36,009 bases of DNA. Origin: Candidatus Tidjanibacter gallistercoris (GTDB taxonomy: Bacteria; Bacteroidota; Bacteroidia; Bacteroidales; Rikenellaceae). This document shows, piece by piece, positions 23,475 to 31,364 of this stretch. The stretch is from the NCBI GenBank assembly GCA_019114205.1, contig DXFY01000060.1, forward strand, positions 1-36,009, written 5' to 3'. The notes beneath the pieces were generated by a model that made no database searches, had not been told where the DNA came from, and saw nothing but the letters and a program-made list of their open reading frames with translations. Made by a program: the position numbers and the translations under genes. Position 1 is the first letter of the stretch, and the number at the start of each line of letters is the position of its first letter.

Positions 23475-24221
23475 TCACTGTTCCGAAGCATCCGCCGGAT
23501 GTACCCTTTTCCGGAGCCCGACATCGGCAGTTCCTCCGGCATCGCCGCTCTCGGTAATGCCGTACGTTTCCACGATAGCATCGATTACCTTCTGAATTTC
23601 CTCCAGCATGGCATCGAAATCCGACCGGGCCACGATGTCGTGGTTGTTGGAAAGGAAGTCGCACATATAATCGCTGTTCATGTAAAGTTCCCAGCGGTCG
23701 TAGACGTTGCCGTCACGCATGACAATGTAATCCTTGTCGTCGTTGTAGGTAAGCGCCCACTGTTTCCGGTTGTTGTAGAACTCCACGGCCGCGACGACAT
23801 TGCCGAACGCCTCGTAGCACCGAAATATATTGAGCAGCAACTGTTTGTCCTTAACATCGGGCATCAGGGAGGAGGCCTTCAATATCTCGAGAGCGTCCTG
23901 CGTATAGGAAAATATCTGAACACGGGACACGGCGGAGGCATACGCCGCCAGCGTATCCTGGGGCAGCATCCTGTAATCCTGCGACAGTACCTCGCGGCCG
24001 ATGCGGACATCCTCCGCGATGTAGTCCATAATTTCGTGCACCTTCATGACATTCTTGTCCAGCTCTATTTTGATGAGCCGCATGTTCTCCCTGATATCCT
24101 TATTGACCGTATGCCGCGTTATCAGGGCAGACCCGATGAACGTCACGGCTACGCCCAATATCACGATGGACAAATCGCGCAGGTAATCGCCGGGCCGTAA
24201 GTTGTTCAGGAAATGCTTCAT
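23475..24221 (-). CDS. Hypothetical single-pass membrane protein
   Basis: This 248-residue protein has one transmembrane helix near the N-terminus (about residues 16-36, LSIVILGVAVTFIGSALIT) preceded by a short basic region. A mostly helical, charged domain follows (DIRENMRLIKIELDKNVMKVHEIMDYI...). The rest, including YEAFGNVVAAVEFYNNRKQWALTYND and a helical end (FDAMLEEIQKVIDAIVETYG), suggests an antiparallel helical bundle like the sensor portions of membrane signalling proteins. No catalytic motif is visible. I do not recognise the family. A full promoter box (TATATTTG) stands 33 nt upstream of the ATG, so it is transcribed on its own. The gene is convergent with the GNAT gene. Confidence 0.85.
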   Translation of the reverse strand: MKHFLNNLRPGDYLRDLSIVILGVAVTFIGSALITRHTVNKDIRENMRLIKIELDKNVMKVHEIMDYIAEDVRIGREVLSQDYRMLPQDTLAAYASAVSRVQIFSYTQDALEILKASSLMPDVKDKQLLLNIFRCYEAFGNVVAAVEFYNNRKQWALTYNDDKDYIVMRDGNVYDRWELYMNSDYMCDFLSNNHDIVARSDFDAMLEEIQKVIDAIVETYGITESGDAGGTADVGLRKRVHPADASEQ

Positions 24222-24253
24222 CTCGCAATACGTATAATTCGTTGCAAGATACG

Positions 24254-24261
24254 CAAATATA
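24254..24261 (-). promoter_or_regulatory. -7 promoter box of the one-TM hypothetical gene
   Basis: Minus strand TATATTTG, a full TAnnTTTG match, 33 nt before the start at 24221. Confidence 0.55.
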
Positions 24262-24400
24262 CCTTAAATCGCAAAGCGGGGCGCTGCCGGCCGTCCTGCA
24301 CAGGACATTCCCCGCCCCGGTCCGCACGGCAGCCGAAGGACAAAATTCGGCCTGACGGCAGCAAATTTTTCCGGCGGGTGGTGAATTCGCAAATTATTAT

Positions 24401-24408
24401 TACTTTTG
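24401..24408 (+). promoter_or_regulatory. -7 promoter box of the tRNA-Ser gene
   Basis: TACTTTTG fully matches TAnnTTTG and ends 36 nt before the mature tRNA start. The surrounding AT-rich stretch stands out from the flanks. Confidence 0.6.
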
Positions 24409-24444
24409 TAGCCGCGAAGCGGGGACGTGCTCCCGCCGTGTCAC

Positions 24445-24531
24445 GGAAAGATGCCGGAGTGGTCGAACGGGCCGCACTCGAAATGCGGTGTACGGGCAAC
24501 TGTACCGGGGGTTCGAATCCCTCTCTTTCCG
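24445..24531 (+). tRNA. tRNA-Ser (anticodon CGA)
   Basis: An 87-nt class II tRNA folds well. The acceptor stem GGAAAGA pairs with TCTTTCC, with discriminator G at 24531. The anticodon arm is CCGCA-CTCGAAA-TGCGG with anticodon CGA at 24479-24481. The long variable arm (GTAC pairing with GTAC) is diagnostic of serine, leucine or tyrosine tRNAs. The T arm GGGGG-TTCGAAT-CCCTC has one wobble pair. CGA reads UCG serine codons. CCA is not encoded; the genome continues with CCG. A promoter box precedes it at 24401-24408. Confidence 0.95.
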
Positions 24532-24560
24532 CCGAAAACGAATGTGCCGCAAGGCACGTA

Positions 24561-24782
24561 ATGAAAACTACGAAGGCAACGGCATATTTGCTGCTTGCCT
24601 TCGTAAGTTTCATGACGCTTCCGGCAGGGGGGGCAAAAGCCTCCGACAGTACAAAAAAAATATTGAGGCCGGTATATCGCCGCGCGACGCACGAAAAGAA
24701 ATCCTGCACGATGAGAGGAATACCTGTGCAGGTACGAGACACACCGCTGCATCCGTACGGTCAATCGTTCCCGTACCGGTAA
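24561..24782 (+). CDS. Candidate small secreted peptide or gene remnant (73 aa)
   Basis: A frame beginning 30 nt after the tRNA encodes MKTTKATAYLLLAFVSFMTL then PAGGAKAS, which has the charge, hydrophobic core and small-residue end of a signal peptide (cleavage likely after AKA). The remaining 45 residues (STKKILRPVYRRATHEKK...) look unlike a folded domain. It holds a G7 run (24627-24633) and an A8 run (24653-24660), so the frame after the signal could be shifted; the alternative frame is no more convincing. The start of the frame also contains a perfect 11-bp inverted repeat (24569-24579 / 24595-24605). It could be a decayed gene. Coding status is uncertain. Confidence 0.3.
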   Translation: MKTTKATAYLLLAFVSFMTLPAGGAKASDSTKKILRPVYRRATHEKKSCTMRGIPVQVRDTPLHPYGQSFPYR

Positions 24783-25134
24783 AGCGAAAATCCGATACAC
24801 TGCGGCGGTTACGGGAAAAGAAGGGATGCATCGAAGGTTCCGCAGGATATCGGCCGACAGAAGAAGACATACCGTCGGTCTGCATTCCCCGCACGCAGAA
24901 CCGACTGCGACGAACCCGATGCACCCGGCATGCGGCCGACCGCAAGATGTCCCCGGACGGACTCGCCGTACCGTGTACCCGACAGACCCGAAACGGCGCG
25001 GACGCTATCCGACGGGTAACGGAAAGCAAGCACGCTTGCCCGCACACCCCGCCCCAAGTCCGACGGACAAAAAGGACGGCTCCGCTTCACCACGCAGGCC
25101 GCCGAACCGCACGGCCGAAACCAAAGCAGGGCTT
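24783..25134. other. Gene-free region downstream of the tRNA
   Basis: These 352 nt up to the end of the peroxiredoxin gene show no recognisable gene, RNA or repeat. Open frames here are Arg/Thr/Pro-rich and look like noise from GC-rich DNA. Confidence 0.5.
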
Positions 25135-25599
25135 TCAGGCCTTGTACGAATCCGCTATCTGACGGAAATGGTCTTTGGTATTCACTTTCGGAAACACCTT
25201 CTCGATATACCCTTCGCCGTCTATGACGAACGTGGTACGAAGAATCCCCATGTATTCGCGGCCCATGAATTTTTTCCGACCCCACACACCGTATGCGGAG
25301 GCGATAGCCTTGTCCGTATCGGCTATGAGCGTGAAACGCAGCTCGTGCTTGTCGGCGAACCCGCGGTGCGAACGCTCGCTGTCGGGACTGACGCCCACCA
25401 CTTCGAAGCCGTCCCGCAGCAGCTCCGCATAACCGTCGCGCAGGCTGCATGCCTCCGCAGTACAACCGGTCGTGTTGTCTTTCGGATAAAAATAGAGAAT
25501 CAGTTTCTTCCCTCGGAATTGGCCGAGGGAAACGCTCCGGCCGTCCTGGTCGATGCCCGTAAAATCGGGCGCCTTGTCTCCCGGTTCAAGCATATCCAT
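25135..25599 (-). CDS. bcp: Thioredoxin-dependent peroxiredoxin (Bcp/PrxQ)
   Basis: This 154-residue peroxiredoxin carries the PrxQ motif YPKDNTTGCTAEACSLRD, with peroxidatic Cys46 and resolving Cys51 (the C-x4-C spacing of the PrxQ class), Thr43/Thr44 before the Cys, and a conserved Arg in ILRTTFVID. It reduces hydrogen peroxide and organic hydroperoxides in the cytoplasm with electrons from thioredoxin. It lies 86 nt after the WaaA gene on the same strand with no promoter box between them, so the two are probably co-transcribed. Two candidate ATGs (residues 1 and 3) differ trivially. The function is secure. Confidence 0.96.
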   Translation of the reverse strand: MDMLEPGDKAPDFTGIDQDGRSVSLGQFRGKKLILYFYPKDNTTGCTAEACSLRDGYAELLRDGFEVVGVSPDSERSHRGFADKHELRFTLIADTDKAIASAYGVWGRKKFMGREYMGILRTTFVIDGEGYIEKVFPKVNTKDHFRQIADSYKA

Positions 25600-25685
25600 A
25601 TCGCATTTGAATCATCCGTATCCTGCACATGCAGCGAGTCGCCGCATCCGGCCGCAGACGCTGCCCCTGCACGCATCTTCCCGCC

Positions 25686-26927
25686 TCAATTCCCTTTCCT
25701 GCCGGCGAAGATTTCCCGCAGAATGATGTCCGTAGCCCCCCGGTGCGAACGCACGTAGGTACCCGCTGCGGCGGCGGCACGCCCGTATGCCTTCCTGTCG
25801 GTACGCAGCCCGGACAACCACGCCTCCAATTCTTCGTAACCGGAAACGCTGCGTGCTGCTCCGGCGGCGATGAGGTCGTGCGCCTCGCGGAACTTGCCGT
25901 AATTGGGCCCGAAGGCGACCGGCATGCCGAATACCGCCGCTTCGAGCGTATTGTGTATCCCCGCACCGAATCCGCCGCCGACGTAGGCGTACCTTCCGTA
26001 ACCGTACACCGACGACAGGATGCCGATGGTATCCACGATAAGAAGCTGTTTGTCCTTACCGTCGTCCGCCGCGCCGTAAGAAGTATAGCGCACCGCACCG
26101 CCCTTCACCGATGCAGCCAGCGCCCCGATACGCTTTTCATCCATCTCGTGGGGGGCGATGACGAACTTCATGTCGGGAAAAGCATCGGCGAGCCGGATGA
26201 GCATCTCCTCGTCGGGCGGCCAGGTGCTGCCCGCCACGAATACGTCCCTTCCGTCGGCGAAATCCTCCACCACAGGCAGGCGGCGGGCCTCGCCGGCTAT
26301 CCGGCCCACCCGGTCGAAACGGGTATCCCCGGCCACGGTAACCTGCCGCACCCCGATTCCGGCCAACAGTTCCTTCGATTCGTCATCCTGCACGAAAAGC
26401 CTCCGGAACGTCCGGAGCGCCCTACGAAACGCCCCGCCCCACGGCCGAAAAAAGACCGAATCGCGGCGGAATACGGCGGATACGATATAGGTGGGAATCC
26501 CCCTGCGCGAGAGGGCCTCAAGATAGTTCAGCCAGAATTCGTATTTTATGAACACGGCGATTTCCGGTGCGACCGCATCGAGGAATCGCTCCGCATTGCG
26601 GGGCGTGTCCGCAGGCAGGTAAAAAACCCAGTCCGCTCCCCGGTAATCCTTCCGTACTTCGTAACCGGAAGGAGAAAAGAAGGTGAGGAGTATCCGATAA
26701 CCGGGATACCGCTCCCTTATCGCCTCGATGACGGGTCTTCCCTGTTCGAATTCTCCGAGCGATGCGGCGTGTATCCACACAATCGGGCCGCTACCGGAGA
26801 CGGCACGCTCCAGTTCCGGGAAAAGCCCCTTCCGTCCCTCCGACCACGACGCAGCCTTCCGCACGAACGGAGAAACCGCCCGTACGGCACAGGAATAGAG
26901 GTTTATCCCCAAATTATACCACCACAT
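25686..26927 (-). CDS. waaA: 3-deoxy-D-manno-octulosonic acid (Kdo) transferase
   Basis: This 413-residue glycosyltransferase attaches Kdo to the lipid A precursor during lipopolysaccharide synthesis, at the cytoplasmic face of the inner membrane. The N-terminus (WWYNLGINLYSCAVRAVSPF) is the usual amphipathic membrane anchor. The catalytic loop IHAASLGEFEQG contains Glu59, matching E. coli Glu60. Further features are the FIKYEFWLNYL segment, FVQDDESKELLAGIGV, the CMP-Kdo site around GSTWPPDEE and APHEMDEKR, and GGGFGAGIHNTLEAA of the C-terminal Rossmann domain. A promoter with TTTG and TACTTTCG precedes it. Bacteroidetes WaaA enzymes often add one Kdo, but this cannot be read from the sequence. 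Confidence 0.96.
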   Translation of the reverse strand: MWWYNLGINLYSCAVRAVSPFVRKAASWSEGRKGLFPELERAVSGSGPIVWIHAASLGEFEQGRPVIEAIRERYPGYRILLTFFSPSGYEVRKDYRGADWVFYLPADTPRNAERFLDAVAPEIAVFIKYEFWLNYLEALSRRGIPTYIVSAVFRRDSVFFRPWGGAFRRALRTFRRLFVQDDESKELLAGIGVRQVTVAGDTRFDRVGRIAGEARRLPVVEDFADGRDVFVAGSTWPPDEEMLIRLADAFPDMKFVIAPHEMDEKRIGALAASVKGGAVRYTSYGAADDGKDKQLLIVDTIGILSSVYGYGRYAYVGGGFGAGIHNTLEAAVFGMPVAFGPNYGKFREAHDLIAAGAARSVSGYEELEAWLSGLRTDRKAYGRAAAAAGTYVRSHRGATDIILREIFAGRKGN

Positions 26928-26990
26928 TTGCGCATGAAAGTTTCGTAACGTGCAACCGGGTCTCCCCCCGTTGCATCCGTCCGCACGGCG

Positions 26991-27022
26991 CGAAAGTATA
27001 AAAATTTACCCGCATGGGCAAA
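26991..27022 (-). promoter_or_regulatory. Promoter of waaA-bcp
   Basis: On the minus strand TTTG (27019-27022), 20 nt spacer, then TACTTTCG (26991-26998; 7 of 8 to TAnnTTTG), 64 nt before the waaA ATG. Confidence 0.55.
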
Positions 27023-27023
27023 C

Positions 27024-27389
27024 TTACCATTTCGGTGCGACCGCATCGGGTATATACCGCACCTTCGTCCGGCCGTCCGGAGCGTATTCCACGGCAATCA
27101 GGTCTATCTGGCAGTCGAGCGTCACGCCGAACGTCTCGACATAACAGTTCGCCGCCCGCACGAGCGCACGGCACTTCAATGGCGTGACGGCCTCCTCAGG
27201 CAATGTCAGCCCTCCTTCGCGGCGCAACTTCACCTCGATGAAATGCACCCGGTCGCCGCGGGCCGCCACGATATCCAGTTCGTAACGGCCCATGCGCCAG
27301 TTACGGTCCATTATCAGAAACCCGTGGGCCCTGAGCCACGCGGCCGCAAGTTCCTCGCCGGCCGCACCGAGTTCACCCGTCCTCGTCAT
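27024..27389 (-). CDS. yraN: YraN/UPF0102 family protein (predicted endonuclease-like fold)
   Basis: This 121-residue protein has the family layout. The N-terminal helix is TGELGAAGEELAAAWLRAHG. The core is a PD-(D/E)XK-like segment: RMGRYELDIVAARGD, with Glu and Asp, followed by VHFIEVKLR, with the Glu-x-Lys pair. A helix carries CRALVRAANCYVE. The fold is that of Holliday-junction-resolvase-like nucleases, but activity has not been shown for most members. It is cytoplasmic. A likely role in DNA or cell-division processes is inference. It lies between waaA and pepE, all on the minus strand, without a clear promoter of its own. Confidence 0.92.
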   Translation of the reverse strand: MTRTGELGAAGEELAAAWLRAHGFLIMDRNWRMGRYELDIVAARGDRVHFIEVKLRREGGLTLPEEAVTPLKCRALVRAANCYVETFGVTLDCQIDLIAVEYAPDGRTKVRYIPDAVAPKW

Positions 27390-27635
27390 GGCGTGTGGTC
27401 ATGATTCGATGATTCAAAACACCGCCCTCCCGCGGCCGATGTTCCGACGGCAAACGCCCGTCCGGCAATACTGCCCGAACCCGGCAGGACGCAGCATTCC
27501 GCACGAAACGGGCGCTTCTTTGAAACAACGTCCGGCGAGTGCGGCACGGACAGCCGTCCCGTCCGCCGTTGCTTCGGTGCGACAGCACCTCCCGGAGCGA
27601 CAATGCGGCACGGAAAGGCACGTCCGCACCTCAGG

Positions 27636-28343
27636 TCAGGCTTCCATCAGAAACGACAGGTCGTCTCCCGTCCGGTACTCGCGCGGAGCCTCGCCGTAAC
27701 GGAACACGCGCATCGGCTTCGGCCCCTTGAGGGTCAGCGTATTTCCCTCCACCAGCAGCATGCAGCCTTCGCGCAGGCCTGCCACATAGACTTCCGGGTT
27801 CGCGGCGATGAACTCCTCGATACGCTGCTCGCGCGTCTCCCCCGCATGGCCTTCCGGATTGGCATCCAAATAGTGCGGATTTATCTGGAACCCGACGGCC
27901 CCGATTGCCCGGAACGATTCGGGTTCCACGATGGGCATGTCGTTGGTCGTCCGGATGGTCGGACAGGCCACGTTGCTGCCCGCACTCCATCCTACATAGG
28001 GCAGTCCGTCCCGAATCCGTTCGTACAGGGGTTCCAGCAAATGCTGCTCCTGCATCTTCCGGATAAGGGCGAAGGTATTGCCTCCCCCGACCACGACGGC
28101 CTCGGCTTCCATGACCGCCCGTACCGGGTCCGCTTCGCGGTGTATGGGCCTGATTCGGATATCGATTTCATCGAAACGGCGCTGCACCTTCGCTGCATAC
28201 TCGTCGTAGGAGAAGGTAACCGCGGCATAAGGTATGAACAATGCTTCGTTGGCGCAGCCGAGGAATCCGGCGATATCGCGTATGGGATACTTGAGATACT
28301 CCTCGCCCGCATTGGTGGAGTTGCTGATTAAAAGAAGTTTCAT
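27636..28343 (-). CDS. pepE: Dipeptidase E (alpha-aspartyl dipeptidase, S51)
   Basis: This 235-residue peptidase reproduces the S51 active site at the positions known from Salmonella PepE: Ser120 in GWSAGSN, Asp135 in RTTNDMPIVE and His157 in INPHYLD. VVVGGGNTF at 83-91 supplies the oxyanion region. It cleaves dipeptides with N-terminal aspartate in the cytoplasm. The last residues (DLSFLMEA) are slightly shorter than in the family but not truncated. A promoter (TTTG, 20 nt, TATCTTTA) lies 71-102 nt upstream. It is separated from yraN by 246 nt with no visible gene. Confidence 0.97.
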   Translation of the reverse strand: MKLLLISNSTNAGEEYLKYPIRDIAGFLGCANEALFIPYAAVTFSYDEYAAKVQRRFDEIDIRIRPIHREADPVRAVMEAEAVVVGGGNTFALIRKMQEQHLLEPLYERIRDGLPYVGWSAGSNVACPTIRTTNDMPIVEPESFRAIGAVGFQINPHYLDANPEGHAGETREQRIEEFIAANPEVYVAGLREGCMLLVEGNTLTLKGPKPMRVFRYGEAPREYRTGDDLSFLMEA

Positions 28344-28670
28344 GCTCTCGGTCGTTTTTGATGCATTACATTATATTATATACGAACCGTCCGCACGGGA
28401 CGCAAATCGCAGTTAAAGATAGCGAATAGCCGGATACCGCCCAAACGGGATGCGGCCCTTCCGCCGTTTTTTATCCGACGCATCGATTCACGCAGCGACA
28501 ACCTGCATGTTCACAGATAGTTTGCAAACGACCGCAAAAATAAGGCGGCGGAAGCGCACGGAAACGCGGCGGACTTTCCGGAGCATCCGATTCGCCACAG
28601 CACAAACACCTGTATGGCAGAATGATAACTGCGAAAAACGACGGAGCCGGGGCAAAAAGGAAGCGCATTT
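28344..28670. other. Divergent intergenic region between pepE and acpP
   Basis: About 330 nt between the two start regions hold the pepE promoter and otherwise nothing I can name. A 76-codon and a 100-codon frame exist, but they lack a protein-like pattern. Confidence 0.5.
28414..28445 (-). promoter_or_regulatory. Promoter of pepE
   Basis: Minus strand TTTG (28442-28445), 20-nt spacer, TATCTTTA (28414-28421; 7 of 8 to TAnnTTTG), about 70 nt before the ATG. Confidence 0.55.
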
Positions 28671-28701
28671 TTTAGTTTTAACGGAAAAAATGCTATTTTT
28701 G
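28671..28701 (+). promoter_or_regulatory. Promoter of the acpP-fabF cluster
   Basis: TTTA at 28671-28674, a 19-nt spacer, then TATTTTTG at 28694-28701, a full -7 match. The leader to the acpP ATG is about 60 nt and AT-rich, as expected for a highly expressed gene. Confidence 0.65.
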
Positions 28702-28768
28702 CCACGGAGTTTTCTTGCACGGAAGCCAAATTTACTTGCAAAATATTGTTGAACTAAAATCGAAAGTT

Positions 28769-29005
28769 ATGTCTGAAATTTCATCAAAAGTAGTTGAGAT
28801 TATAAAGGACAGGTTGAACGTTGCCGAAAAGGACATAGAGCTCACTTCGAGCTTCGCCAACGACTTGGGAGCCGACTCCCTCGACACCGTGGAACTCATC
28901 ATGGAGTTCGAGAAGGAATTCGGAATCTCCATTCCGGACGAGGATGCCGAAAAGATAACCACCGTCGGCGATGCCATCAACTACATCGAAGCACACAAAG
29001 CATAA
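28769..29005 (+). CDS. acpP: Acyl carrier protein
   Basis: The start at 28769 gives the standard 78-residue ACP ([20 protein letters not shown]). The phosphopantetheine site is Ser37 in [18 protein letters not shown], followed by the typical helix III and the [19 protein letters not shown] end. The protein is strongly acidic. It carries growing fatty acyl chains on a 4'-phosphopantetheine arm in cytoplasmic type II fatty acid synthesis and is the direct partner of FabF encoded next. Its codons are more AT-tolerant than those of its neighbours, in line with high expression. Confidence 0.98.
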   Translation: MSEISSKVVEIIKDRLNVAEKDIELTSSFANDLGADSLDTVELIMEFEKEFGISIPDEDAEKITTVGDAINYIEAHKA

Positions 29006-29026
29006 CCCGGTTCCCGATGAACGGTC

Positions 29027-29062
29027 TAATAAGGTAAAATATTAACTTATTTTACCTTATTA
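29027..29062 (+). terminator. AT-rich 15-bp hairpin between acpP and fabF
   Basis: The arms TAATAAGGTAAAATA and TATTTTACCTTATTA are exact complements with a 6-nt loop (TTAACT), 21 nt after the acpP stop, followed by CTTTATTG. Since no promoter box is seen before fabF, this is likely a partial terminator that makes more acpP than fabF transcript. Confidence 0.7.
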
Positions 29063-29163
29063 CTTTATTGTGCACACGGAGAGGAAGCGCCGCAAAAGGC
29101 TTCCGCAGCGGCGGGTCGTTCGGGCGCCCCGGTCGCCATTAACCCAAAAAGAAAGATTTTGCT

Positions 29164-30411
29164 ATGCAGAAAAGGAGAGTTGTAGTGACCGGTATCGGCA
29201 CGATTAATCCGCTTGGCAACAACGTGGGGGAATATTTCGCCAATCTGAAAGCCGGTGTCAGCGGCGCTGCACCGATTACGCATTTCGATGCGGAGAAATT
29301 CAAGACGAGGTTCGCCTGCGAGGTAAAGGGATACAACTGGGAGGATTTCTTCGACCGCAAGGAGGTACGTAAATACGACCTTTTCTCGCAATATGCCATG
29401 ATAGCCGCCGACCAGGCCATGGCCGATTCGGGGATTGACGTTGAAAAGATAGACAAGCTGCGTTCGGGTGTCATCTGGGCGTCGGGCATCGGCGGGCTGC
29501 GCTCCATGTTCGACGAAATAGCGGGGTTTCTCGACGGCGGACAGGTACCGCGTTTCAGCCCCTTCTTCATCCCGAAGATGATATCCGACATCGCCGCCGG
29601 ATACATATCCATGAAATACGGTTTCATGGGCCCCAACTTCTGCCCGGTCTCGGCCTGCGCATCGTCCAACCACGCCATCATCCTGGCTGCGGACCAGATA
29701 CGCATGGACCGCGCCGACATCATGATTACCGGAGGTTCGGAATCGGCCGTGAACCAGCCCGGCGTAGGCGGTTTCAACTCCATGCAGGCGCTTTCCACGC
29801 GCAACGACGACCCGGCCACGGCTTCGCGCCCCTACGATGCCGACCGTGACGGCTTCGTCATCGGCGAAGGTGCAGGCGGCCTCATACTCGAAGAGTACGA
29901 ACACGCGAAAGCGCGCGGAGCGAAAATATACGCGGAAGTGGGCGGCTGCGGCATGAGTGCCGACGCATTCCATTTCACCGCACCGCACCCGGAAGGGTTG
30001 GGAGCAAAACACGCCATGGAAGACGCCATGAAGGAAGCCGGCGTTTCGCCCGACCAGGTGGATTACATCAACACGCACGGCACATCGACACCTGCCGGGG
30101 ATATTCCGGAACTCATCGGTATCCAGAGTGCGATAGGCGACCGGATATACGACATCAACCTCAGCTCCACGAAATCCATGACGGGGCACCTGCTGGGTGC
30201 TGCAGGAGCGGTCGAGGCGCTCGCCTGCATCATGGCCATCACCGAAGGGGTGATTCCTCCGACCATCAACAACTTTACCCGCGACCCGAAAATAGACGCA
30301 CGCATCAACCTGACGCTGAATACGGCCCAGGAACGCGAAGTCCGGGTAGCCATGAGCAACACGTTCGGATTCGGCGGCCACAACGCCACCGTGCTGCTGA
30401 AAAAAATCTGA
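29164..30411 (+). CDS. fabF: 3-oxoacyl-[ACP] synthase II
   Basis: This 415-residue condensing enzyme has the Cys-His-His triad: Cys165 in VSACASSNHA, His305 in INTHGTSTPAGD and His342 in SMTGHLLGAAG. The gatekeeper loop near the C-terminus is NTFGFGGHNATVLLK. The opening MQKRRVVVTGIGTINPLG is typical. FabF elongates acyl-ACP with malonyl-ACP and controls membrane unsaturation and chain length in other bacteria. The lysine in the triad neighbourhood (Lys337) is also present. It follows acpP by 158 nt, including a hairpin, and precedes rnc. This acpP-fabF-rnc order is common in bacteria. Confidence 0.98.
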   Translation: MQKRRVVVTGIGTINPLGNNVGEYFANLKAGVSGAAPITHFDAEKFKTRFACEVKGYNWEDFFDRKEVRKYDLFSQYAMIAADQAMADSGIDVEKIDKLRSGVIWASGIGGLRSMFDEIAGFLDGGQVPRFSPFFIPKMISDIAAGYISMKYGFMGPNFCPVSACASSNHAIILAADQIRMDRADIMITGGSESAVNQPGVGGFNSMQALSTRNDDPATASRPYDADRDGFVIGEGAGGLILEEYEHAKARGAKIYAEVGGCGMSADAFHFTAPHPEGLGAKHAMEDAMKEAGVSPDQVDYINTHGTSTPAGDIPELIGIQSAIGDRIYDINLSSTKSMTGHLLGAAGAVEALACIMAITEGVIPPTINNFTRDPKIDARINLTLNTAQEREVRVAMSNTFGFGGHNATVLLKKI

Positions 30412-30432
30412 CAAGCGGAGGCCGAAACCATG

Positions 30433-30473
30433 GATTCCCCATAAGGGCCCTTCGGCGGTTCTTATGGGGAATC
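30433..30473 (+). terminator. Hairpin between fabF and rnc
   Basis: This is a perfect 13-bp stem (GATTCCCCATAAG / CTTATGGGGAATC) with a 15-nt loop, starting 21 nt after the fabF stop. It lacks a T tract and lies upstream of rnc. It might be a terminator, or a double-stranded target for the RNase III encoded just after it. Confidence 0.6.
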
Positions 30474-30557
30474 GTTCGTATGCGGCGCGCGGCATCCGCC
30501 ATCCGGCCGCACCGCCACGGCCTTCGGGAAACAACCGATAATTTCCGACACCCGTTT

Positions 30558-31364
30558 ATGTTCGACTGCATCAAAAGACAGATAAGGAAACGCTTCGGCC
30601 GGGACAGGGAATTCTACGCCATCGTGGACGACCTGCTGGGCATCACCCCCGACAACATAGAGCTGTACAAACTGGCGCTCATCCACCGTTCGGCTTCCGT
30701 CATGCTGCCGGACGGCAGTCCCGCCAACAACGAACGGCTCGAATTTCTCGGAGATGCCGTTCTGGAGACCATCGTTTCCGATTTCCTGTTCATCGAATAT
30801 CCGGAACAGACCGAAGGGTTTCTCACGCAGATGCGCTCGCGCATCGTCAGTCGTGCATCCCTCGACAACATTTCGTCCGAAATGGGCATCGACCGGTACA
30901 TCGTAGCCAACTTCAGCGGCGCGTACAGCCACAAACACATCAACGGCAATGCCTTCGAAGCCATCATAGGGGCCGTTTACCTGGATAAGGGATACGACTT
31001 CACGAACCGGTTCGTCATCGACGGCGTGCTGCGCCGTTATGTCGATATGAGCGACATCGCCGAAACCGAAGTCGATTTCAAAAGCCGTCTGATTGAATGG
31101 TGCCAGAAGAGCAAACGCTCCATCCACTTCAACACGGCGACGGACGGGGAATCCTCGATGCGCAACCCCCGGTTTCTTTCCAAAATCGTCATCGACGGCA
31201 TCGAACTGGGCCACGGCACGGGAAGCTCCAAAAAGGAAGCGGAACAGAAAGCCTCTTGGGCCGTCACCCAGATTGTGAGCAACGACGAGATAGGCGACTT
31301 CTTCATGGACACCATCGATACCAGTTTCGAGCAATACACCGCAGGCAATGGAACGACTGACTGA
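30558..31364 (+). CDS. rnc: Ribonuclease III
   Basis: I start at 30558 (MFDCIKRQIRKRFG), as the upstream extension overlaps the hairpin. The 268-residue enzyme has the catalytic signature NERLEFLGD at 58-66 with Glu62 and Asp66, and the second metal region GNAFEAIIGAVYLD at 130-143 with Glu134. The position equivalent to E. coli Asp114 is Asn131. A double-stranded-RNA-binding domain fills about residues 190-260 (FKSRLIEWCQKSKRS... to GSSKKEAEQKAS). It cleaves double-stranded RNA, processing rRNA precursors and regulatory duplexes. It overlaps radC by 17 nt, so the pair is translationally coupled. Confidence 0.96.
   Translation: MFDCIKRQIRKRFGRDREFYAIVDDLLGITPDNIELYKLALIHRSASVMLPDGSPANNERLEFLGDAVLETIVSDFLFIEYPEQTEGFLTQMRSRIVSRASLDNISSEMGIDRYIVANFSGAYSHKHINGNAFEAIIGAVYLDKGYDFTNRFVIDGVLRRYVDMSDIAETEVDFKSRLIEWCQKSKRSIHFNTATDGESSMRNPRFLSKIVIDGIELGHGTGSSKKEAEQKASWAVTQIVSNDEIGDFFMDTIDTSFEQYTAGNGTTD

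Noticed and set aside
24213-24560. Frame extending upstream through the tRNA-Ser gene
   Set aside because: A frame crossing a well-folded tRNA is not a credible gene; only the part after 24561 has a start with a signal-peptide pattern.
29065-30534. A 489-codon minus-strand frame opposite fabF
   Set aside because: It is antisense to a complete FabF with all catalytic residues and has no recognisable features.
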